A stretch of DNA of 64,000 nt from Cryptocoryne crispatula var. balansae (Eukaryota; Streptophyta; Magnoliopsida; Alismatales; Araceae): contig CM069933.1 of assembly GCA_036172225.1 (NCBI GenBank), positions 27,214,846 to 27,278,845 of the forward strand, given 5' to 3'. The first letter of the stretch is position 1; each line of letters begins with the position of its first letter. This document shows positions 1 to 10,514 of the stretch, in pieces. A model generated the notes under the pieces. It had not been told where the DNA came from, made no database searches, and worked only from the letters and a program-made list of their open reading frames with translations. The position numbers were made by a program, and so were the translations under genes.

Positions 1-703
1 TCGAAAAATCCTAGGCATGGAGATTCATAGAGATCGTGATGCTGGTAAGCTTTGGTTAGCCCAGAAGGGTTATATTGAAAAGGTGTTGGCTAAATTTAAT
101 TTGAATGATTTAAAGTTAGTTAGCACACCTTTAGCTCAGCATTTTAGATTGTCATTACAGCAATGTCCTAAGTCAGATAAAGAACATCAAGAAATGCTCA
201 AATTTCTATATGCTAATGCAGTTGGTTGTCTGATGTATACGATGGTTTGCACTAGGCTAGATTTGGCTTAGGCAGTTAGTGTGGTTAGTAGGTATATGTC
301 AAATCTAAGAAAAGAGCATTGGAATGCAGTTAAATGAATTTTGCATTATCTGAAGGGTATATCAGATTTTGTTTTATTATTTCAAAGGAGCACTGACAGT
401 ACTGATGTTTTAGTTGGCTTTGTTGACTTCGATTATACAGGTGATCTTGACAGGAGGAGATCTATCATGGGGTATATCTTTACTCTAAGTGGAGGTCCTA
501 TCAGTTAGAAAGCTATGTTGCAGGACATAGTTGCGTTGTCAACAACTAAGGCTGAGAATATTGTTACGGTGGAGGCTGCTAAAGAGGCAGTTTGGCTGAA
601 AGGTTTGGTTAAGGAGCATGGTGTTTCTCAGAGGAATATCAGTAAATATGATGACCAAGCCACTTCCAACGATCAAGTTCCAGCATTGTCTGGAGTTGGC
701 TAA
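1..703 (+). pseudogene. Ty1/copia pol fragment (RT end and RNase H), decayed
   Basis: This is the C-terminal part of a copia-type polyprotein, entering from the left edge. Visible blocks are KGYIEKVLAKF, GCLMYTMVCTRLDLA (end of reverse transcriptase) and, in RNase H, RRSIMGYIFTLSGGPIS followed by VALSTTKAE and AAKEAVWLKGLVKEHG. In the family these parts copy element RNA into DNA inside a virus-like particle. The copy is dead: in-frame stops fall after RLDLA (near 270), in the tract before ILHYLKG (near 337) and where GGPISWK is expected (near 508). The conserved segment after KEHGV is missing and runs straight into a purine tract, which suggests a deletion. The family call is secure; the exact lineage is not. 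Confidence 0.85.
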
Positions 704-730
704 TGTTCGAGCTTGCTGAGTTTTGAAGGC

Positions 731-745
731 CCCAGGGAGAGGGGG
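731..745 (+). other. Copia polypurine tract
   Basis: The purine-rich stretch CCCAGGGAGAGGGGG lies just downstream of the RNase H remnant and just before the putative LTR. This is the expected position of the plus-strand primer of an LTR retrotransposon. Confidence 0.5.
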
Positions 746-952
746 TAGTTTTAGAGAGAGTTGTCTTTTGTAAGAGTTTGTTTGACCATGTTAAAAGGGT
801 GAAGAATATTATGATTTAACTTCGTCAAAATTAGGCTTTGGACATTTTGGTCTTTTCCCATATTCTTTTTCACCCTATTTTGATTATCACGTTGATACGT
901 GATTGAGGGTGGTGTGCTTCTACGGCAACAACCGCCGTAACACGTTCTTGCG

Positions 953-991
<39 letters not shown>

Positions 992-1425
992 AGAGGAGTC
1001 TGCTCATAGATCTCGACGTCATGCTCGGTCTTCTTTGATTCTTCTTATCTTCCACGTTTTCTTCTATCGTGGAGATCGTGGTGTTCGTGAGAATGGCTAT
1101 TCGGTACTCTACGGAGCTATTTAAAAGCGTATCATCAAGAAGGAGATTGGAGATTTAGGATTGCTCCGTCTTGAGAAAAATCACTTTGTGTCGGTGTAAG
1201 AGTATGTTTCCACTTTGTATTCTTCTATATCTAATGGATTCTCTCTACTCTCCCCGTGAACATAGGAAAATGTATCGTCTATCCGAATCACGTAAATCTA
1301 TTGTCTGTGTGATTTGTTTGTCTGGCTTCTTCTAGATTCGTATTTAATCTTTATTACACGAGTCACTTGTTGGGTTTGCACGTTTGTTAAGTTGTGGGAG
1401 CGTTCTGACGTTCCGACGTCTAACA
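746..1425 (+). repeat. Putative copia 3' LTR
   Basis: About 680 bp follow the polypurine tract and end in CTAACA, compatible with an LTR terminus. The stretch has a TATA-like CTATTTAAAA near 1118-1127 and a (GA)n microsatellite at about 954-987. The 5' boundary is uncertain because the first bases read TAGTT rather than TG. The matching 5' LTR would be left of the window, so the ends cannot be checked by comparison. Confidence 0.5.
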
Positions 1426-1761
1426 GCCCACATGCTTCCATATTTCCACCCCGAAGAGATCCACCAATGCCAAGAAGGTGAGTAGTTGGTGAAGAAAAGC
1501 ATGAAACCCGCCATGACCCTCCTGCTGCCGCGGGATGAAGGAGATCAGCCTCTGGATCGGAGATGGAGGAATTAGGAAGCAAGGTCCTCTCTGGGGAAGA
1601 TTGACACCGAAGGAGGGTTGTCCACCTCGTTATCCACATAGACAAGGCCCGGATTTTCAGGCCTATTTCTATCTTATTGGTCTTCGAATGAAGCGTGCAA
1701 TCAGCCCGAGGAAACCACAAAATGGATGCTTAGAGTACGTAATATCAATTTTCATATTGAT
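1426..1761. other. Unannotated flank, possible MITE remnant at its right end
   Basis: No gene is recognised. Short open frames on both strands match no family I know. The last 25 bp before the CACTA insertion (AATATCAATTTTCATATTGA) resemble the interior of the Tourist-like MITE found elsewhere in the window, and similar sequence resumes at 9200. Confidence 0.4.
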
Positions 1762-1789
1762 ATACACTACAGGAAACTGGGTCATTGGC

Positions 1790-2110
1790 AACGGGTTATT
1801 GGCGACGGCTTTATTAAGCCGTCGCCAATAATGATAAAAGCGACGACTAAACTAACGCCGTCACTAATAATTGGTAAATAGCGACGGCTAAATCTAGCCG
1901 TCGCAAATAATGTTTGTGGCGACGGTCGAAGCCGTCGCAATACCCAGAAAACGGACCCGTGCGATTTTTTCCTCGAAAAACTGGCGACGGCTTAATACGC
2001 CGTCGCTAATAATATTAGTGGCGACGGCTTAAGCCGTCACCACTAATCCAAGCCGACCGTTGAACGGTCGACTTTTGTTGGCGACGGCCTCTCAAGCCGT
2101 CGCCAATAAG
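1790..2110. repeat. CACTA-1 left subterminal repeats
   Basis: Repeated ~10-bp motif GCGACGGCTT in direct and inverted orientation, often as near-palindromes such as GCGACGGCTTAAGCCGTC. In En/Spm, subterminal repeats of this kind are bound by the TNPA protein to bring the ends together. That role is inferred here from position and repetition. Confidence 0.88.
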
Positions 2111-3476
2111 TTTATATTAAAAAAACCCTCGACCCCCTCCTTTCTTTCCCCCCACCGCTCACTCCCCCCTCTCTCTCTCTCTCGCGCACACGCTCGCCTG
2201 GGTCTCCTTCCTGCCGCCGGCGCCGCAGCCACTGTCGCCGTCGCTTCAGCCGTCGCCGCCGCCGTCGCCGCCGCCGGATGCTTTTCTGCCCCCTCCCTGC
2301 GTAGGGCACCGTGAGGGGAGAGCTACCTCCGCCACCGCCGTGGGTGTCGCCGGCTCCGCTGCCGCCGCCTCCTTTGTGCCGGATTTAAACCCTACTTAGG
2401 GTTAATCGAACCTCCTTTGAGGTATACATCTTCAACAAATGAATTTATGTTTAATTTTTTTCCTATACATCACAAAGCATATATGCAATAGATATGTGTC
2501 AAACAGCCCTAACAAATTAAGAGGTTAGGACTTACTCAAACCAATTATGTAGCACGTTGATTACTTTAATTATTTAGGAGATAGAACAAAGGCAGATAGG
2601 TGCATAGATTTTCAATTAGATTAGCACTAAGTTTAATAGGCAATATTGCTGAAAAGTTAGATATTAAAAGGAAAACTAAGAGGTTTTTTTATGGGCTTAA
2701 TGTGAAAATATAAACTTTTAGTTGTCACTTAATTTAACTTAATGCAATTACCTAGAACTTAATTTTTTATCTCTTATTTTGTGATAAAAGAATCTTAATT
2801 TTTCTACCCCTGAAAAAGATACAAATCATTGTAAATTAATTGATTTCTTAAGAGTAAAGTGATATAGGTAGATGCTATCTTAGATGTTTACATTAAATGA
2901 CCTAAAATGTAACATTTGAACATTTCATTGTAGAGACTTTTTATCAACTTGTTTGTAAATCTCAACCTTTGATTGCAACATTATTAGAGATGGGTCCAAA
3001 AGATATTTATTTTGAGTTTAAAACGCATCAACTACGTTTAAGTTTATTTATAATATCTTATCTTATGTTCAAAAGATATTTATTTTGATTAAGGCATTTT
3101 CGCTAATCGACTTAATATTTAGTCAAGATTATAACGTCTGCATTCCTTCTTATTTTTGTCCTCAAAAGGGGATGGGATCTGAAAATAAAAAAGCTAAAAA
3201 TGTATAATTTTTAGTTTCTATTTTGACTTAATATAACAAATCTGAATTCTTAGTTTTCATGTCTAACTCTTCGTTTGTGATAAAAATATTTAATTGGTAT
3301 GTATAAACATTTATTATTCAACAAGTCTAATTTTGATCATTTTATCTCTTTTTCAGGAAACTTCAATCGAGATATTCACTTGAGAGTTTCTTCTTTCGGT
3401 GGAGGTTCGGTTATATATTGATTTCTTTATTAAATTAACATTTCTTCATTGTACTTCAATCATTTAACAAATTAAG
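2111..3476 (+). other. CACTA-1 leader with probable 5'UTR intron
   Basis: 2120-2400 is GC- and CT-rich (a CTCTCT run, then GCCGCC repeats), as promoters and leaders of such elements often are. 2420-3356 is AT-rich and ends in TTTTTCAG|GAAAC. The same acceptor and downstream leader recur in element 4 before its transposase start, which supports a conserved 5'UTR intron. The donor near 2420 (GAG|GTATAC) is a guess. No protein-coding gene is seen. Confidence 0.5.
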
Positions 3477-6400
3477 ATGAGTAACTTAGACAAATCGTGG
3501 ATGCATATTCCTAATAGATTAGATTCTAGATATATTCAAGGGATCGAAGATTTTTTAAACTATTCTTTTCATGATTCTAGAATACAATTTAGACATGGAC
3601 AACATAACGATCTAATACAATGTCCTTGTAAAAAATGTTGTAATACATTTATTTTTAAAAGAAATGTTGTCAAAGAACACCTAATATGCAATGGTATATG
3701 GTTAAATTATCAAAAATGGATATGCCACAGTGAAATTGAAGTCAATATGATGAATGAGGACATTAAAAATTTAAATGAACCACAAGATAATTATGTAGAT
3801 GATCAGGTAATGGAAATGTTACAAGATATTCAAAATAATGAATCTTCTATTCGACATAATGAGGAAGAACACAATGAAGATAATTTTTAATATTCCAAAT
3901 TATTAAAAGATTATGAAACACCTCTATATGAAGGTGTAAAAAATGTATTTAAATTAAAATTTATATTAAAGTAGATTCAACTTAAGTCCATTAATGGTCT
4001 AACTAGAAAATGTAGGGATATGATATTATCTTTATTTAAGGAAGTCTTACCTAATAGGGCATGTGTTCCCGATAATTGGTATGAGATTAAGAAATTAGTT
4101 AAGGAATTAGGACTTACTTATGAGAAAATTCATGCATGTAAAAATGATTGTATTCTATTTTGGAAAGATAATAAAGATAAAAATGTTTGTCCATATTGTA
4201 ACACCTCTAGATATAAAAATGATTCTAAAAATCAAAATAAAAAATAGCACAAAAAGTTTTACATTATTTTCCATTAGGAGGTAGGTTGTAGCATTTATTC
4301 ATATCATCCAATACGGCTAAGTGGATGACATGGCACAGTCAGCCACGATCATATCAATTGAGAGGTGAAATGCGTCATCCTGCCGATTCTCCCGCTTGGA
4401 AAATGGTGGATGAACTTTACCCAGAATTTGCGTTAGAGAATCGCAACATTCGGATTGGATTGGCTTCAGATGGCTTTAATCCATTTGGTCAAATGTCTTC
4501 AAAATATAGTGTGTGGCATGTTGTTACAATGGTGTACAACTTACCACCGTGGATGTGTATGAAAGCCACATACACGATGATACATTATTAATACCCGGTC
4601 CGAGAGCTCCCAGAATTGATATCGATGTATTCTTACAACCATTGGTGGAAGAGCTAAAAGATTTGTGGGAGATTGCATTGAAAACTTATGACGCCGAAAA
4701 GAAAGACATTTTCGTAATGAGAGTCATACTTTTTAGTACGATAAATGATTTTCCGGGATATGCAAATTTATCTGGATGGAGTACTAAAGGAAAATTGGTG
4801 TGTCCTATCTGTAACGAAGAAACACATTCCATTCGACTTACTCATAGTCGAAAACAATGCTACCTTGGTCATCGTCGGTTCTTACCAGTAGCACATCGGT
4901 GGAGAAAGAACCAGTATAAGCATCTTTTTGATAGTTGACGATGTGTGAAGGGAGCACCAAAGATACTTACGGGATATGACCTATGGAGGCAACAAAAGGA
5001 GATGGACACTATTAGGTTCGGAAAATCATTTAAGAAAGATTTAGAAAACTTAAGGAAAAATTTGTCAAAGAATAAAAATTGGAAGAAGAAGAGTATATTT
5101 TTTGAGAAACTACCATATTGGTCATCTCTTATCATTCGGCACCATTTGGATGTCATGCATATTGAGAAGAATGTGTGCGACAATATATTAGAGATGTTTA
5201 ACTTATCAGGAATCGACAAGGACAATTTGAACTCACGGAAAGATTTAGTAGATTTAAATATTTGCCCCGAGTTACATCCATACGAGGGTTCATCAAAGTT
5301 TCCAGATGCAATTTATAAACTTAGCAACGAACAAAAGTCAAGAATACTTGATTTCATTAAGAATGTTCGAGTGCTGGATGGTTATTCTTTGAATTTTAGT
5401 ATATTTGTAGATTTAAGTGTTCGGACAATTAATGGTTTAAAAAGTCATGATTGTCATGTTATGATGCAAATAATTATTCCTTTGGCATTTCAAGGAAACG
5501 TGCCGAAGGATGTACTGAGTCCTATTGTAGAGTTATGCCAGTATTTTAAGATCATCTGCGCTAAGGTTTTGAACAGTAACATTTTGAGAGATTGGGAGAC
5601 AAAGATTGCAGTAACGTTGTGCAAGTTGGAACAAATTTTTCCACCATCATTTTTTGATGTAATGATTTACCTAGTTGTGCATTTGGCTTATGAGGCAAGA
5701 ATGTCTGGACCAGTTCAATACCGATGGACGTATCCAATTGAAAGATATTTAAAGAGGCTCAAAGATTATGCGGGCAACAAGGCGAGAGTTGAAGGTTCTA
5801 TTGCCCAGGGCTACTTGGTTGAGGAGTGTACGCAGTTTATTTCAACATATATGCGTGATACGAGTCAATATAGTAGAGATCGGAACTACGACGGTGGTCC
5901 ATATGAAGTTGATACGGATGATAGTTCAATATTCAAACCAATTGGTCTCCCATTGAGATGCAGGCGTGTGCCTAAAATATTGACGGAAAGAGAACAACAG
6001 TTAATCCATGCATACGTGTTAAATCAAGTTGATGACATCGATTATTTTCGTCAATCTCATAGTGATGCTCTTAAAAATAGATCGACTACGGAAGAGAACT
6101 TCTTCGTGTGGTTCAGAACACACATTCAAGAGTTAAGGAATATAGGTCCTTCTAGATATACCAAAGAGCTTGAGATTTTATCACTCAGTCCGTCGAGATT
6201 TGCGTCGTCATTAAACGGTTATATATGTAATGGATTTAGATTTCGAACATTGGAATCCGATTCAACCAAATCAACTCAACTAAGTGGTGTTATTGTAAAT
6301 GACCATCTTCAATCTGGTTGTGACGGTTATTATGGACGAATATTAGATATAATTGAGATATCGTTCGATAGGAATAGCCGTTTAACACTTTTTGAATGTG

Positions 6401-6732
6401 AATGGTGGGATGTATATGATAAGGATCGAGGTTTTAAGGTTAACGAATATGGTTTTATATTATTAAACAAACAAAGAAGATTAGGAACAGATGAACCGTT
6501 TGCACTAGCAAGTCAAGTGAAACAAGTTTTTTATGTAAATGATAACTCTGATAAGGGATGGGTGTTACCAGTACGATCACTACCTCGTAACTATTACAAC
6601 ATTTTCGGAAATGAGAGTGATGATGAAAACGAACCGTATCAAGAACAACTTATTAACGTACCTATAACATTTGGTGTAATCGACGAAGATGTACAACTTC
6701 AAGAAACTCAACCTATACAAATAGAAAGTTAA
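3477..6732 (+). pseudogene. TNPD-like CACTA transposase, disrupted
   Basis: In family members this protein cuts and rejoins the element ends in the nucleus. The ATG at 3477 opens a transposase-associated domain (MSNLDKSWM..., Cys-rich IQCPCKKCCNTF). After 4325 comes the Transposase_21 region with RHPADSPAWK, GLASDGFNPFG and LDVMHIEKNVCDNIL. The DUF4218-like part (SPIVELCQYFK, PVQYRWTYPIERYLK) follows, then a DUF4216-like C-terminus (FYVNDNSDKGWVLP). Breaks seen: in-frame stops at about 3888, 3973 and 4936, plus frame changes near 4250-4325 and near 4575. The stretch 4945-6732 is open for 595 codons, so decay is concentrated in the N-terminal half. The 90-bp array starts only about 20 bp after the stop codon. 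Confidence 0.92.
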
Positions 6733-6750
6733 TCTAAAGCTCCAAGTTCA

Positions 6751-7893
6751 ACAATCCGAAGCCGGATTGCCCAATCGGAACCCGGAACGGGCCTTGGATT
6801 GGGCAATCCGGCCTCCGATTGGCCAAAAAGACGAAATTCCACAATCCGAAGCCGGATTGCTCAGTCGGAACCCTGAACGGGCCTCGGATGGGGCAATCCG
6901 GCCTCAGATTGGGAAAAAAGACGAAGTTCCACAATCCGAAGCCGGATTGCCCAATCAGAACACGGAACGGGCCTCGGATTGGGCAATCCGGCCTCCGATT
7001 GGCCAAAAAGACGAAATTCAACAATCCGAAGCTGGATTGCCCAATCGGAACCCGGAATGGGCATCGGATTGGCAAAAAAGATGAAGTTCCACAATCTGAA
7101 GCCGGATTGCCCAATCGGAACTTGGAACGGGCCTCAGATTGGGCAATCCAGCCTCCGATTGGCTAAAAACACGAAGTTCCACAATCCAAAGCCGGATTGC
7201 CCAATCGGAACCCGGAACGGGCCTCGGATTGGGCAATCCGGCCTCGGATTGGCAAAAAAGATGAAGTTCCACAATTCGAAGCCGGATTGCCCAATCGGAA
7301 CCCGGAACGGGCCTCGGATTGGGCAATCCGGCCTCCGATTGGCCAAAAAGATGAAAATCAACAATCTGAAGCCGGATTGCCCAATCGGAACCCGGAACGG
7401 GCCTCGGATTGGGCAATCCGGCCTCGAATTGGCCAAAAAGACGAAGTTCCACAATCTGAAGCCGGATTACCAAATCGGAACCCAGAACGGGCCTTGGATT
7501 GGGCAATCCGGCCTCCGATTGGCCAAAAAGATGAAATTCAACAATCCGAAGCCGGATTGCCCAATCGGAACCCGGAACAGGCCTCGGATTGGCAAAAAAG
7601 ACGAAGTTCCACAATCCGAAGCCGGATTGCCCAATCGGAACCCGGAATGGGCCTCGGATTGGGCAATTCGGCCTCGGATTAGCAAAAAAGATGAAGTTCC
7701 ACAATCTGAAGCCGGATTGCCCAATCGGAACCCGAAACGGGCCTCGGATTGGGCAATCCGGCCTCCGATTGGCCAAAAAGACGAAATTCAACAATCCGAA
7801 GCCGGATTGCCCAATCGGAACCCGGAACGGGCCTCGGATTGGGCAATCCGGCCTCGGATTGGCAAAAAAGATGAAGTTCCACAATCCGAAGCA
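6751..7893. repeat. 90-bp palindromic tandem array in CACTA-1
   Basis: Units start at 6751, 6841, 6931, 7021, 7091, 7181, 7271, 7361, 7451, 7541, 7611, 7701 and 7791, with a partial one at 7881. Eleven units are 90 bp and two (7021, 7541) are 70 bp. Each 90-bp unit holds GCCGGATTGCCCAATC and its exact reverse complement GATTGGGCAATCCGGC, separated by 20 bp. The 70-bp units have lost the second arm by deletion between GCCTCGGATTGG direct repeats. Because 90 is a multiple of three and the unit lacks stops, long open frames occur on both strands; I do not regard them as genes. Related arrays occur twice in element 4. Confidence 0.95.
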
Positions 7894-8304
7894 GGATTTG
7901 GTAGAGATCGACCAGGACGGATCCGATGTGGTGGGCGAGGTGAAACTCGCCACACTTGGTATGGTGAGTCAAGCGGAGGTGCTTCTAGCTCGACTCAAGA
8001 AGTTCGAGAGCTTAGAGATCAGGTGGCGAGGCAAGGAGAAATCAATGAACGTTATGAAGAACAAATTACTTCATTGAAACAACAATTGGACAACCAACAG
8101 AAATCATTCCAAGAAAATTTCGATCGCCTCAATCTGATCATAGAATGCTGAACTCAAAGGTTCCCGACTTCTGATGTGCCATCCACATCGGGGCATCCTC
8201 CGCCTCAACAAACAGAGGACAGAAATGGCGATGACGACGAGGACTACGAGGATGCCGAGGAGAGTGAAGATGATGATGAAGATGAAGATGAAGAAGATGA
8301 ATAG
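7894..8304 (+). pseudogene. Last exon of CACTA-1 gene 2 (TNPA-like), orphaned
   Basis: It encodes a Ser-rich stretch (GESSGGASSSTQEV), a coiled coil (VARQGEINERYEEQITSLKQ, then QLDNQQKSFQENFDRLN) and a very acidic tail ending EDEEDE at 8304. Such a coiled coil ends many Ptta/En/Spm (Transposase_24) proteins and may mediate multimerisation. An in-frame TGA at 8149-8151 replaces the Gly codon that element 4 keeps. The upstream exons present in element 4 are absent, and the frame is instead joined to the tandem array. The intact original would have been the DNA-binding partner of TNPD. Confidence 0.75.
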
Positions 8305-8640
8305 ATTCAGATGTATTTTCTACTCTCTATGAATGTCAATATTCATATGTATCAAAACATTTTGTGTATGAATATGATTTTGAATGTGGTACGTGAATAT
8401 GAATTTAAATTTGGTGAATTTCAATTTGGTATGTGAATGTGTGTTGTTTCATCCTAATTCTGTGCCCGTTCCGGGTTTGAAACGAGCAATCCGGCACCGA
8501 AATTGTTAATATAAATCAATTTTTGGATTGGTAGATCCGATGTTTGGTCTTTCTGAAAGTTTCAAGAATGATTGATTTTAAGGACTGGATCGTATAATTG
8601 ATCCAATCCGGCCAATCAAATTATTTTTTTTCCAAAAATT
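8305..8640. other. CACTA-1 3' region with relic of second array
   Basis: AT-rich 3' flank of gene 2. Around 8463-8615 there are diverged pieces of the array unit (CGTTCCGGGTTTGAAACGAG, GATCCAATCCGGCCAATC). These correspond to the second array of element 4. No gene. Confidence 0.6.
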
Positions 8641-8644
8641 TATT

Positions 8645-9185
8645 ATTGGCGACGGCTGCCCTAAGCCGTCGCCAATAACCTTATTTGGGACGGCTAAAGC
8701 CGTCCCAAATATTAAAAACAACCGTCGCAAAACAAGAGAAAAAATCTGGAAACCCACCCCCGGGGTTTCTGCCTACTATTTGCGACGGCTTACGTGGCCG
8801 TCGCAAGTAAATTTATTGGCGACGGCTGGTGAGCCGTCGCCAATAAGCTTGTTTGAGACGGCTTAACCCGTCCCAAATAGGCTTGATACGCCGTCTAATC
8901 TCCTTACCATTTGCGACGGCTTAAGCCGTCGCTAGTAAATTTATTGGCGACGGCTGTTTAAGCCGTCCCCAATAAATGGTCATCTTATTAATGATTTATG
9001 CGACAGCTTACAAGCCGTCGCCAATAAATTTACTAGCGACGGCTTAACGGTAGCCGTCGTTAATATTATTGGCGACGGCGTTATTTGCGACGCGTTTGCA
9101 ACAACTGTAGAGCCGTCGCTAATAAAAATTAGCGACGGCTTTTTGGCTTTTTGGGACAACTTACGGCCGTCCCTAATAACCTATT
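8645..9185. repeat. CACTA-1 right subterminal repeats
   Basis: About 20 copies of GCGACGGC or GGGACGGC with their complements, mostly arranged as inverted pairs, run up to the right terminus. They mirror the left subterminal set and are the presumed binding sites of the TNPA-like protein. Confidence 0.88.
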
Positions 9186-9199
9186 TTCTTGTAGTGATA

Positions 9200-9718
9200 G
9201 TCCTATCAAACACCTAAATAATAGATTTGGTACGTCAATTTTGATATTAATACTCTAATCACTATAAATTAGTGATATCAAAATTTAAACAGTATTCAAA
9301 TCTGTCAAATGATATAAATTCTTTATTGTTTGACCGAATCAGACTTTGGAATCAGTTAAGTAATAGGCGGATGATTTGGTCCTAATTTTTGAGTTGGGCT
9401 GGGTTTTGGATTCAGGTAGACTTGCATTTAATGATATCTAAAACTAATACTACATATTAATTTTGGCAATGATATTTCCGAAAGACTCAGTATTACAAAT
9501 AATGTTTTTTGTATTAAAATTTTCAAAATTGATTTTAATAACTAACAATTTGTGATGATCTATATTACTGTAATTTCCAATTTAATTGTAATAAATATGT
9601 ATGATACTCTTGCCAAACAAGATATAAAACTAGCTACTTTGCAAGCTCAGTAAGTGAGAAGAAATCAGAGAGAAGATCATACATCTAATAAGACACAAAA
9701 ATAACATTTTAAATTTAA
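9200..9718. other. Intergenic, MITE remnant next to CACTA-1
   Basis: 9200-9310 has ATCAATTTTGATATTAATACTC-like sequence related to the Tourist-like MITE family and may be the other half of the MITE remnant at 1740-1761. The rest is AT-rich with no gene seen. Confidence 0.35.
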
Positions 9719-9959
9719 TACATTTGGTAACATTATTAAGTACCTCTATCACTATCAATTTTAAAATTGATATTGATAAGAACCATTAAAAGGTGTTTGA
9801 CTAATTGTATCAATTTTAAAATTTGTAATGTAAACAAAGTATATTATGTAATATAAATGTCAACTTGTATTACTTTTGATATTGATACTCCAACATTTGA
9901 AAATATTAATATCAATATTGAAATAGTACTAAAAATGAAACTCTAACCAAACAGGGCCT
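9719..9959 (+). mobile_element. Tourist-like MITE, copy A
   Basis: About 240 bp, non-coding, with ends CATTTGGTAAC and CTAACCAAACAGGGCC and the same interior as the copies at 19305, 19562 and 63328. The left end is diverged, so the duplication is not clean here. Confidence 0.75.
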
Positions 9960-10330
9960 TAAAACTAAAACAAGTGGATGTATCTTTCTGTATATAAGAT
10001 GGAGGGTTTTTTTTTCCCTGCGTCACCTGAAGAGGATCAGTTTTCCATGCGCAGGTTACTTTGCCCACCGCGTAATTTAAGTATGTAGTTGCCCGAGGTG
10101 AAGACCCACTAAATCTCCGTTTACGGAGCCTCAAAAGAACGGACTTTCTCTTGTGAAAGAAGGATGCATGTGGCGTCTACCTCACCTCCACTACTCCGCC
10201 GTCGGTCTCTGGAGACTGCATGCATCTTAAATGGATTTCTTCGCCTGAGGTAAACGCGGCTTCTGCTTGCTGTAGAAGAGCCACCTTCCCCGCCCCGGCG
10301 GCGGCGGCCGGCCGCCATCGTCTTTCTATT
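9960..10330. other. Intergenic, no gene seen
   Basis: Mixed composition, becoming GC-rich toward 10300. Short open frames show no recognisable domain. Confidence 0.4.
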
Positions 10331-10514
10331 GCCGGCCGAGCGTAGCTCGGTTGGCGCCGTCCCTCCGCCTGGAGGCGGAGGACGAGGATTCGTCTCCCGG
10401 CGGCGTCAAGCCGGGCACCCCTCGGGGGGTGACATGTGGGGTTCGGGCGGGGGCTCGAACTCTCGCTACCAACGGGCTTCATCGGCCAAAGGGCCGCTGC
10501 GTGGACAAAAAAAA
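10331..10514 (+). mobile_element. Possible tRNA-derived SINE
   Basis: TAGCTCGGTTGG at 10343-10354 fits the tRNA A box. GGATTCGTCTC at about 10386-10396 loosely fits the B box at a normal spacing of about 43 bp. A second B-box-like GGCTCGAACTC lies near 10452. The block is GC-rich inside AT-rich DNA and ends in an A-run (10506-10514). No target duplication was identified, so the call is tentative. Confidence 0.4.

Larger units (their letters stand above)
1765..9196 (+). mobile_element. CACTA (En/Spm) element 1, full length, inactive
   Basis: A 7.4-kb class II element. The left end reads CACTACAGGAAACTGG and the right end, reversed, reads CACTACAAGAAAATAGG. It is flanked by the 3-bp duplication ATA (1762-1764 and 9197-9199), the hallmark of CACTA insertion. 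Inside the ends are many copies of GCGACGGC/GCCGTCGC subterminal repeats, then a GC-rich leader, a TNPD-like transposase pseudogene, a 90-bp tandem array and the last exon of a second gene. Stops and frameshifts in the transposase and loss of most of gene 2 mean it cannot be autonomous. Element 4 at 52111-60812 is an inverted, older relative. Confidence 0.93.

Noticed and set aside
6751..7893. Regularly spaced palindromic repeats resembling a CRISPR array
   Set aside because: Units are contiguous 90-bp tandem copies without unique spacers, inside a plant transposon.
7018..7953. 311-codon minus-strand frame and several shorter ones
   Set aside because: Produced by the stop-free 90-bp tandem repeat; all frames are open and no domain is present.
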